A stretch of 64,000 nt of DNA from Erinaceus europaeus (Eukaryota > Chordata > Mammalia > Eulipotyphla > Erinaceidae). Every line of letters begins with the position of its first letter. Position 1 is the first letter of the stretch. The stretch spans positions 769,026-833,025 of the forward strand of contig NC_080181.1 in assembly GCF_950295315.1 (NCBI RefSeq), in the 5' to 3' direction. The notes under the pieces are model-generated. The model was not told where the DNA came from. It did not search any database and worked only from the letters and a program-made list of their open reading frames with translations. Below, one piece after another: positions 10,728 to 19,374 of the stretch. A program made the position numbers and the translations under genes.

Positions 10728-11451
10728 ACTGAATTTAGTACAATTCATGACTTCTAGGCATTTCAGTGAAGAGATGACAGACTGTTACTTAGCATGGAAT
10801 GGGGCCCTAGGGAACCTGGGTGTGTCTCAGACCACATGGGTCCACTGTCCAGCAGAGGTAGCTTGCACCTGTCTGGGCTGTATCTTCACCAAGAACTTTG
10901 ACTGGGAGGAAACTGCAATAAAAACAGGCACAGTTGACAGCATGCCTTCAATCTACCAACTTCACAATCACTCAGAAATACTGAATAATTAAGTTTTCAT
11001 CAACACAGCCAATGAGAAGCAAACACGATGCAGTAATGTAGGCCTATTATCTGTTCTTTTTTAAGCTTTTGGGCATTTTTGTTAGTCAAATTTTATGATA
11101 GCAAATAAATTTAATGTTATGAACAGAGGGCAAGAAGCCCTTGTTACATAGAAATAAACCCAGGGTTTTAAATGTTCCCAGTGGCCAGACTCATTACAGC
11201 TGATCTTGTGTGGTAAGTCTAAATGGGAACCAATACACTTGTGCCTGGTTTATTTTAGTTAATGGTAGCAATATGCTCTGATCACACAATCTCTGCATTG
11301 AAAGAGATAAAATCAATTAGCCTACAAGAGGCACTTCATACTCTACTGCTGCAGGACATTGCATTCACATAAAACTAGCCCTATTTTGAGAGGGTCACTG
11401 TAGAACAGCAGGAAAGGAGAGAGAGATGGCTTGTGGAGACAGAATTTCTGT
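10728..11451. other. unassigned sequence
   Basis: AT-rich, no exon or intact repeat recognised. 11030-11140 is especially T/A rich. Confidence 0.4.
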
Positions 11452-11781
11452 CTTCACCAGTGTGTCCTGGAAACTCACCTCTCCAGAGCCCTATCCTACT
11501 AGGGAAAGACAGAAACAGCCTGGAGGTATAGATCCACCTGCCAACACTCATGTCCAGCGGAGAAGCATTTACAGAAGCCAGAACTCCTGCTTTCTGCACC
11601 CCATAATTATCCTGGGTCCATATTCCCAGAGGGACTAAGAATAGGGAAACTTCCATTGGAAGGGAGGTGACACGGAACTCTGGTGGTGGGAATTGTGTGG
11701 AATTGTATCCCTCTTATCCCACAATCTTGTCAATCATTATTAAATCACTAGTAAATAAAATAAGATTAAAAAAAAAAAAAG
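11452..11781 (+). mobile_element. repeat X, longer 3' copy
   Basis: Contains the upstream block shared with the 26.9 kb copy ('gtgtcctggaaactcacc', 'agatccacctgcc', 'acagaagccagaactcc') and the 3' block ('ctctggtggtgggaattgtg', 'attattaaatcactagtaaa'), ending in 13 A. Possible 8-bp target duplication atttctgt at about 11444-11451 and again just after the A run. Confidence 0.82.
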
Positions 11782-12984
11782 GATTTCTGTGTCTTCAGAG
11801 CAGACTCAGGGAGGTGGGTTTCTGGGAGATAGCCTGGTGTTTCTCACTGTGTAGACAGAGGAGCAGATGTGGGGGCTGCTGTTGAGATGAGGTACATACA
11901 CAGTGACAATGACTCTTGGGGAGCTTTTCCTCATGCTCCACAAAGTGGGGCTGCTCCCTTCTTCCTTCTTCCTTCTGAACTCTCCTTCAAGCTGATCTCT
12001 GCCAACAGGAAGTGGGGGCTGGGATCTGTGAGCCTCTTCTGGGGATGTTGAGTAGGGATGCTGAGTAAAGGATGCTACTGGGCAGAAGCCCCCATGTGAG
12101 GCCCAGGACCGGCACTGCCTGTGTCCAGGACTCTGGGTGGAGTTGGCTGACCTGCAGGACCAGGAAACCAGTTTTCTAGTACAGGTCAGGGACTCTGGGT
12201 GCCAGTATCAACACAGTAGCTTCCAGAAACCTGGTAAGCAGGATGCTGCAAACTGAAGGGGGGCATTTCTAGCTCTGTGCTCCCCTTCCACTGGGTTCTG
12301 AGTGATCTACGTACTTCATTCTGCATGTTCTAAAGGTTTCTCAGCTGACAGCTCTCATCTTGGTACCGATTTTTTCTCTCCTGAGAAAGAAGAGAGATTT
12401 GATAATACTCAGAGTCATTTCTGAAATAATTTCAGACAGAAGTTTGAAGATGTCTTCATCTGTCTTGAAAAGATTCTCCTACTCTCCACAGGATAAATAC
12501 TCTGTTGTTTGTAGACTAGTTTCTCTCAATGCATCTGTGACTTCCAGCTGGAGCTGCTGCCTCAACCTTGCTGGCTGGTGTCTCTGACTGCAGTCAGCAT
12601 CCAGGGGTGGGGACTCTGGATGGTGCTAAGTTGATCAGTTGCTGTAGTTCTTAATACTGTATTTGATTTGCTGCACATTGGTTTCTTTTTATTTGATGTG
12701 GAAGTAAGTATGCAGTCGCTGAACACCCCAACCCAGCAGGCTGACCCTGCAGGGCCTGTCCCTCGGCTGCCTCCCATGTGCTGAAATCCAAGTTCTTGCA
12801 TAATCATCACCTGTGGTGAGAATCACTGGAGGCTGAAGCCAGCTCTGCATTAAGAGAATGTGCTCCGCAGATAGACTGAATCTAGAGGATCCTGAGGGTG
12901 TCAACACTGGAGGCTGAGCTGAATTTTAACTACATTGTCCAGCACCAGTCAAACGAGTAAACATTTAGAGTTCTTCTCTTTCCA
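11782..12984. other. unassigned sequence
   Basis: No coding evidence. The open frames here are short and have no family resemblance. A TTCC/CTTC stretch lies near 11958-11980. Confidence 0.4.
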
Positions 12985-13262
12985 TGCTTTTTTTTTTTTT
13001 TGCTTTCAGTATTATCACTGGGGCTCAGTGCCAGCACTATGAATCCACCATTCCTGAAGACCATGTTTCCTTTTTTTCCCCTACTTTATTCAGTAGTGCA
13101 GAGAGAAATTGAGAGTGGAGGGGAGATAGGAAAGAGAGAGAGAAAAAACTGTAGCTGTGTTTCACCACTTGTGAAGTGTGCAGGAGGAGAGTGGGGACTT
13201 GAACCTGGGTCCTTCCACATACTACTATGTTTGCTTAGCCAGGTGTGACACCAGCCGGCTCC
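12985..13262 (-). mobile_element. SINE, family A/B-like, minus strand
   Basis: Poly-T start, 3' module complement ('actatgaatccaccattcc'), purine-rich body complement and head complement ending 'acaccagccggctcccc'. Flanks tccatgctttt and tccatggcttt suggest an imperfect target duplication. Confidence 0.82.
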
Positions 13263-14517
13263 CCTCCATGGCTTTCTTAAAAACTTACTTTAAGACTAAA
13301 TAAGAAGACTGCCTTTAAGTTCTTCTTTGTGGACTTTCTGTTTGCTAGAGCTGAGAGCCTATGCTGAGTCTGATGTGCAGTAATTTGATGGAAGCCTTCC
13401 ACATACACTTCCAATGTGGACAGAAACCTCAGAGATACAGCATTTTCCTGGAGAAATGCGGAGACTCCGGTGCCCCTCCTTGGGCAGGGACAGGAGACTC
13501 TTGGCACAGAGCCCACTGTGAAGTAGAAGCCCTAGTTCTCTGAGGATGGGGCCCAACTACACTGGCAGTGCACCACCTCTCTGTGCCCTGGCCCAGCATC
13601 ACACAGCATCTCAGCCCTCTGGAGATGACAGGCCTCCTAGGCTGCTGTCATATGAACTCATTGGCAGTGTCCTGTGGCCACAGCAGATGACAGTATGCTT
13701 GTGTGAATCCCCTCCTCACAACCTCCTAGCACCAGGACAGGTGTGTCTCAGTGGAGGGAACAAGGGACCAGAAGACAAAACCACTGCTCATTCTCACCAT
13801 CATGACCACAAAGGCCACATCCTAGGCCCTAGAGTGTTGCCACAGCTCCATGGAGACAAAGTAGGCATGTGGCCTAGAGGGGTCGGTCTGTCCTGGCTCT
13901 TTTGAAAACTGGTGGTGAGCATCCTTCTTCTTCTACATTCCCAGAGCACAGGCAAGAAGATCCTTGGGGGGGGGGGGGTAATCCAGGCTTCAGCATGGCC
14001 TGAGCTCTTTCTTTCAATAATGTGCATGTATGGCCTCTATCTTGAATTTGCTTCACAAGAGAGCAGAGGCATCACCTGACTTATGTGAAGGTAGGAGTGG
14101 CAGTCTGACAAGTCACAGGATCTGGCTAGCATCTCCTCTGACACCTAGGTTAATCACCACCACCTGGCATGGTACCTTGCTGCATCCCAAGTGTACCCCC
14201 CCATGGCCTGTGCTCTGGATCCCCCCCAACACTTATCCCTAGGCACCCCAGCCCTTCCTGTAGTCACATTTGCACAGATGTCACCAGGGATGAGACTTCC
14301 TGAATACATTCAAAGAGGAGCCACTCTTGCTCCTGGCTCACTCCCTTCCTAGGGTCTTGGTAATGTGTGTGACCACATGTGTACTTAACATGCAAACCTC
14401 AGCCCACAGGGAAGGAAGTTTTACACAGACTCTGAAAACATGGATGTATGTTGATTTCCTTTAGCAAATTATCCAGAACAGTTTAAGTCATGTTAATCCT
14501 CTCTTTACTAGTAATGG
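13263..14517. other. unassigned sequence
   Basis: No recognised repeat or gene. A run of 12 G at 13967-13978 and several C runs at 14195-14230 are low complexity. Confidence 0.4.
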
Positions 14518-14524
14518 CTCTGTA

Positions 14525-14646
14525 TTTATTTTTAACAGAGCACTCCTCAGCTCTGGCTAATGGCGGTGCTGGGGATTGAACCTGGGACCTCAGAGCCTCA
14601 GGCATGACAGTCTGTTTGCATAACCATTATGCTATCTCCCCTACCC
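14525..14646 (-). mobile_element. SINE family D fragment
   Basis: Minus-strand copy: 'cagagcactcctcagctctgg', 'gctggggattgaacctggg', 'aaccattatgctatctcccc'. This is the complement of the head and B-box region also seen at 19.3, 32.5 and 37.8 kb. Confidence 0.8.
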
Positions 14647-14649
14647 ATG

Positions 14650-15950
14650 ACACCTCTTTATCACATGTAGTTATCACATGTAGTTACTAGAGAGAGCCAT
14701 CCCTGAGAGTCTCTTCCGCCCATTGGTCACCCAAGGCTCTCAGCCCAGCTCCAGGTATTCACTGCCTTGCTTCAGAACAGCTCTCACAATGCAGTTCAAG
14801 CCTCACCAGTCACCTCCCCACACAGCCTGAGTAGACTTAGAAAGGTCTGATTTGAAAAACAAATGATGAGGATCACACTATCACCAGAAGGCCTTGCATC
14901 TAAAAGTAAAGTGATATCCTGTCTCCCTCTGTTCAGCTTATTGGAAGTGTGGAGACCAACACACTCACAACAATCCTGTGTTTAGATAATACTGACAGCG
15001 AGCCTGCACTGACCCCTCAGCTGCCCTGGCAGGAATGCAGAGGATGCCAGCTAAGATCACTCCTCAGATGCCTGCCCTGTCCTTCCCAGGACCAGCCAGA
15101 CCCTACAGACCAGCCCTCCACAGAGCCCTGAGACTGGTTTAAGAAGCCAGATCTCGGGAGGTCACTCACCCACCCACCACCACCTGGCCAGGAAAGGAGA
15201 GAGCCCAGGATGCTGACAGTTTCTCCTGTGTGGTCTACTGGGAGTACTTCACTCAGAAGAGTGTTCACCTCACTATGAATGAGGTCCAAATTCTAATGCC
15301 AGAACAACCAGGGAGCACTATGCCACTGGGGGTCCCTGGGGTGCTGGGGCAGGACTGTGGCAATCCCTTCTGTCTCTCTCCACGTTCTAAGATGTTAGTG
15401 TTTCCACTAATATAAAAGGCTGGTGGCCAGGAGTAGCAAGGTCCATCAAGCAGATCGGGTCTAATCCATTGGCATCTTTCCCTGGACACTCAGAACACCT
15501 GCACCTGTGCCCTGTCTCAGCATTTGGTGGCATTTGTGTCTGTCACCTCTCTTACCCTGAGACACAGCAGAACCCACATAGTCATAGGAAACTACTGGGA
15601 GAAGAGACGCTGGCTAAACTAACTGAGCCTGTGCTCTCACTGTGCTGGGAGCCTAGAGAGATAAGACAGAGGTAGATGCCAGACACACAGACATATTTCA
15701 TTTAAAACCTTCTGCATTGACTAGGGGGGAGCTCACAGTTGGAGCACTGGGCCTGAGTACCTTATGCTCCAGAAACCCCATCTCCAACCCCTGGAACCTC
15801 TATAAACCAGAGATGAGTGGTGTTCTAGTCTCTTTGTCTCTCATAAAAGAAAGAAATGTGAAAACAAAAATCTGGACGTCAAGGGTTCTCCTTGTACCAG
15901 GCCCACTCATCTCCTCCTCACCTAGAGGAAAATGATGTGAGTCCCAGACT
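14650..15950. other. unassigned sequence
   Basis: Direct copies of 'tatcacatgtagtta' at about 14660-14688 are the only local structure noted. No exon could be supported. Confidence 0.4.
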
Positions 15951-15954
15951 GTAG

Positions 15955-16162
15955 CCTCTGGAGGCCAGGGCAGGTGAGTGCCTGGGAGCCAGGACAGGTG
16001 ATCTGCTGGGGGGCAGGACAGGTGAGGTCTTGGAGGCCAGGGCAGGTAAGACCCTGGGGTCCAGAGCAGGTGAGGCCATGAGAACCAGAGCAGTCGAGCC
16101 CCTGGGGGCCAGGGCAGGTGAGCCTTTGGGGACCAGGGCAGGTGGGTCCCTGGGAACTAGTT
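15955..16162 (+). repeat. 27-bp minisatellite, about 7-8 units
   Basis: Diverged tandem units of the form 'ccagggcaggtgag' plus 'cctggggg' repeat every ~27 bp. Because 27 is a multiple of 3, both strands stay open, which explains the 68- and 116-residue frames here. Nearly every unit contains CAGGTGAG, CAGGTAAG or a one-base variant. Confidence 0.85.
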
Positions 16163-16924
16163 CTGCTCTGAGAATTGTAGTGAGTAGGGTAAATGAATGT
16201 CCACCTGAGCTCACAGGGGGTACACAACCTTCTTGAGCTACTGCAGGCCCTGACTGGCTACAGCCCATAAGGACAAGAATAGAAGCATGTGGAGATGTGT
16301 ACTAGGGTCATGTCAGTGGATTGGAATACTTCCCACAGCCTGACAAGCATGTGCACTTACCCTGAGGACCATCATGGTCCTCCCCAAATCAATCCTCAGC
16401 TTTACTCTGGGGGGTGCCCTGTGCGCTCCCTGCATGTCTGAGGGGGAACCGTGGCTGACAACTCGCTACTCTCCAGAGACTGGTCAGCCCAGAACAGTGA
16501 CCCAGCATGTTTTCTTCTGGAAGAGACCTGCCTCAGTACTGCCAAGCAAGGGGTTTCTACACTTCCTAGTTGTCAGCCTGTGTGGGCAAATGTGAATGCC
16601 AGACAGTGAGACAGACAGACAAGGCACCTGCAGGCAGCCCCAATACAACCTCAGCACCCAAGAACATACTTCAGAAGGCACAAGTTATGCACTGTGAGAG
16701 AGGAAAAGTGGGTGGGTAGGTGGGGCTTCTGGAGAACAGTCCCTGAGTGGCCTGAGTGCAGGCAGCAGGTCAGCCAGACCCACAAGGAGGCAGCTGTGAG
16801 TCTGTCCAGGTGTCCAGGTGCTCCATAGTGACAGCCACAGCACGTTCTTTTGGGAAAGTGTGCTCTCCACCATACTGAGGGCTCCAAAGAAGACCTTAGA
16901 AGAACACTTACAATCTATACTTCA
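16163..16924. other. unassigned sequence
   Basis: No recognised gene or repeat. A short dinucleotide-like stretch, 'agtgagacagacagacaagg', lies near 16605. Confidence 0.4.
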
Positions 16925-17775
16925 AAATTTTCTTAAGGACCGGAATACATAAAAACTCAGTAAACATCATCAAAAACCAAACAATCCCATCAGAAAATGG
17001 GGTGAGGACATGGACAGAAACATCATCAAGGAAGAGATTCAGAAGACCCACAGACACACGAGAAAGTGTTCAAAGCCACTGATTGTCAGAGAAATGCAAA
17101 TATAGACTACAACATGATACCACTTCACTCCTGTGAGAATGCCATATATCAGAAACAACAGTAATGACTAATGCTGGAGAGCATGTGGAGAAAAAGGGAC
17201 ACTTCTACACTGCTGATGGGAGTGTAAATTGGTCCAACCCCTATGGAGAGAAAGCCCCTGTGGTTTCTCAGAACAGAAAAATGGACCTACCCTATGATCC
17301 AGCAATTTTCTCCCAGAGATTTACCCAAAGGAAGCAAGATCACCTATCAGAAATGCCTATAACAATGAAGTCATCTCCTTTGCCTCATCTTGGATGGAAC
17401 TTGAAGACATCATGTTAAGTGAGATAAGCCAATAAGAGAAGAAAAAACACTGAATGAACTCACTTATAAATGGGACTTAGTAAGTAGGGGCAGGGAGGGA
17501 GAATATAAAATGAAATGTGAACTGGACATGGTGTGTTGTATCAAAGCAAACAACTCTGGGAAATGAGGAGGAGGAAGGGGCTGAAGAGAACATTGGAGTC
17601 CTGGAGTGTGATGGTATAAAAGGACCTAGGTTTTGGGTGAGTGTGTTCTGCACAGAACTTTCACAGGAAGAGGAAAAATTGCACCCACGTATCAATAACT
17701 GCATTGCAAGTCATCAACTCCCCCTAATCAAAATGATAGAAAATGTCAAATAGTAAATGTAATTTTGGAATAATA
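16925..17775 (+). mobile_element. L1, ORF2 C-terminal end and 3' region
   Basis: Matches the L1 order from the last part of ORF2 ('cagagaaatgcaaatatagac', 'gataccacttcactcctgtg', 'gctggagagcatgtggagaa') into the 3' region ('gaacttgaagacatcatgtt', 'gtgagataagccaataag'). Compared with the 9.3 kb copy it lacks the 'caatggaatactactc' segment, so it has an internal deletion near 17370. It ends in an 'aataataaaaa' tail near 17775. Confidence 0.88.
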
Positions 17776-17838
17776 AAAAATCTTTATAATTCTCCTGTAA
17801 ACTACCAAAAGCAAAACTCTTTTGACATTTGTGAAGAC

Positions 17839-18063
17839 TCTTTTTTTATTATTTTTCATTATTATCTTTATGTATTTATTGGATGAGCAGTCATAAATCA
17901 AGAGGAAAGTGGGTAATAGAGAGGGACAGAGACAGAGAGACACCTGTAGCACTGCTTTACCACTAGAAAGCTTTCCCCCTGCAGGTGGGGACAGGGGGCT
18001 TGAACCCAGGTCCTTGCACATTGTAGCATGTGCGCTCAACCAGGTGTACAACCACTCAGCCCC
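17839..18063 (-). mobile_element. SINE family B
   Basis: T-rich start, 'agagacacctgtagcactgc' body complement, 'ccctgcaggtgggga', and head complement ending 'acaaccactcagcccc'. An 8-bp flank, actctttt, occurs at both ends. It abuts the MIR that carries the 18.1-19.1 kb insertion. Confidence 0.88.
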
Positions 18064-18065
18064 AA

Positions 18066-18121
18066 CTCTTTTCCATCTATACAATATAATGTTATCATCT
18101 CGCACATACTCTTGTTGAGAT
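18066..18121 (+). mobile_element. MIR, left half (split)
   Basis: 'acaatataatgttatcatctc' through 'tcttgttgagat' corresponds to the MIR segment 'ggggataataatacctacctcatagggttgttg'. The MIR is interrupted at 18122 and resumes after 19107. Together the two halves give a continuous MIR 3' region. Confidence 0.75.
18110..18121. repeat. target-site duplication, left copy
   Basis: tcttgttgagat, identical to 19096-19107, flanks the non-LTR insertion. The bases on either side belong to the MIR on the outside and the insert on the inside. Confidence 0.85.
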
Positions 18122-18125
18122 TCTT

Positions 18126-18957
18126 CTAGCGTTTGCCCTTCTTCCATAGCCAGTCAACAGCGTCGGGTTGAGCCTGATGTAAAGTCTCGAGACCTCCTTT
18201 GAATCTGGAGAGGTGGCAGTCGCTGACTATGTGGGTCATAGTCTGTCTGGAGCCGCAGGGGCAGTTCGGGTCGTCTCTGACTCCCCAGCGATGGAACATA
18301 GTGGCGCATGGCCTGTTCGATAGCGATTGAGGAGGGCCCAATCATAACGTGCTAGGTCAAAGCCGGGTTGACGCTCGCGGGGGTCTGTGATGAGGTGTTT
18401 GTTCTTTACCTCAGCTGACTGCCAGCTCTGTTTCCAAGAGTCTGGAACAGAGAAGTTCAGTGTAGGCATAGGGGACCAGATTGGGTGACGAGACGTCAAG
18501 CGTTGGACAGGGTGGGCGAAGATATCCGCATATATTGGCAGGTCGGGTCGAGCAAAGACGTGGGAAATGAACTTAGATGATGCCGCATCCCGACGAATAT
18601 CTGGCGGGGCGATGCTGCTAAGAACTGGCAGCCATGGAACCGGGGTGGAACAGATGGTTCCAGAAATTATCCTCATGGAGGAATATAATTTGGAATCGAC
18701 CAAGTGGACATGGGGGCTACGAAACCATACTGGGGCACAGTATTCTGCAGTGGAATAGCATAATGCCAGAGAGGATGATCGTAGTGTGGAAGTGCTCGCG
18801 CCCCATGAGGAGCTGGCCAGTCTTGCAATGATGTTATTCCTCGCGCCCACCTTTGCTGCAGTTTTTATGAGATGTTTGTGAAATGGGGTGCATTGGATCG
18901 ACCTTCCCATGGTGCATTCCCGTGAGTACCCATTCATTGGGGAAACTGACGATCCTT
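18126..18957 (-). pseudogene. ORF2 C-terminal part: reverse transcriptase end and zinc knuckle
   Basis: The minus strand encodes the region after the reverse-transcriptase catalytic core. Motifs in order are 'TAAKVGARNN', 'SSWGAS', 'ALCYSTAEYCAPVW', 'MRIISGT', 'PWLPVLSSIAPP', 'QPGFDLARYDWALLNRYRTG', and a terminal C-x1-C-x7-H-x4-C zinc knuckle ('CPCGSRQTMTHIVSDC'). That knuckle is typical of the I/Jockey/R1/CR1 groups and absent in this form from L1. The frame changes once near 18300-18315, between 'RYRTG' and the knuckle segment, and probably once near 18905-18925 at the upstream end. The catalytic YxDD region is not included. The fragment is non-functional, but its long open frames and CpG content suggest limited decay. 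Confidence 0.85.
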
Positions 18958-19095
18958 CCTAGCCGACCGAATCCACATGGATCCCAGTCACTTTCAAAGC
19001 CAGCAACAAGCAGCTCCTGACAGCTTTCAAGCTGTTGGTCCTGTTCTTTGAATCCTCCAACTTAATGTTGAGGGGCTGTCCTTTGCCAAACGCGT
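18958..19095 (+). pseudogene. inverted 5' piece: start of endonuclease ORF
   Basis: On the plus strand an ATG at 18977-18979 opens a frame that meets TGA at 19049-19051. It continues directly as 'ILQLNVEGLSFAKR', which strongly resembles the first strand of the apurinic-type endonuclease in the same group of elements. This sequence lies opposite in strand to the reverse-transcriptase part next to it. The endonuclease catalytic residues further downstream are missing. Confidence 0.75.
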
Positions 19096-19180
19096 TCTTG
19101 TTGAGATGATTAAATATCATACTGTGTGTAAAATGCCTAGCACATTATTTGGCACAAACTAGGCACCAAATAAACATAAT
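19096..19180 (+). mobile_element. target duplication and MIR, right half
   Basis: Starts with the second copy of tcttgttgagat (19096-19107). The MIR 3' end follows: 'gattaaatatcat', 'tgtaaaatgcctagcac', and 'ggcacaaactaggcacc' with 'aataaac', corresponding to the MIR 'cttagcacagtgcctggcac...aataaatg' region. Confidence 0.78.
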
Positions 19181-19261
19181 TTATATAATATAATTATATA
19201 AATTCTTTTTAAAATGTCTTTTTAAAAATAATTCTTTTAAAAAATGTCTATTTAAAAATTT

Positions 19262-19374
19262 TCTCCAGAATACTGTTCAACTCTGGCTTATGGTGTGCTG
19301 GGGATTGAATCTGGGAGCTCAGAGGCTCAGGCATGAGAGTTGTTGGCGTAACCACTATGCTATCTCTCCAGACC
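19262..19374 (-). mobile_element. SINE family D fragment
   Basis: 'ctgttcaactctggcttatgg', 'gctggggattgaatctggg' and 'accactatgctatctctcc' are the complement of a family D head and body. It sits after an AT-rich stretch at 19170-19260. Confidence 0.8.

Larger units (their letters stand above)
18122..19095 (-). mobile_element. 5'-inverted non-LTR retrotransposon fragment (non-L1)
   Basis: A 974-bp insertion bounded by a perfect 12-bp duplication. In element orientation (minus strand) it has an inverted 5' segment (about 18958-19095, reading as the start of an endonuclease ORF on the plus strand) followed by the 3' end of ORF2 (18126 to about 18957). This is the arrangement left by twin priming. 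The ORF stop at 18126-18128 is only four bases from the insert end, and there is no poly-A tail, so the 3' UTR is nearly absent. By hand count it holds about 45 CpG dinucleotides, far more than its neighbours. The protein type resembles arthropod and other invertebrate Jockey/CR1/R1-group elements rather than L1, L2 or BovB. That placement is by recognition and needs a search. Confidence 0.88.

Noticed and set aside
15955..16162. CRISPR-like regularly spaced repeats
   Set aside because: Units are directly tandem with no unique spacers, and the genome is mammalian.
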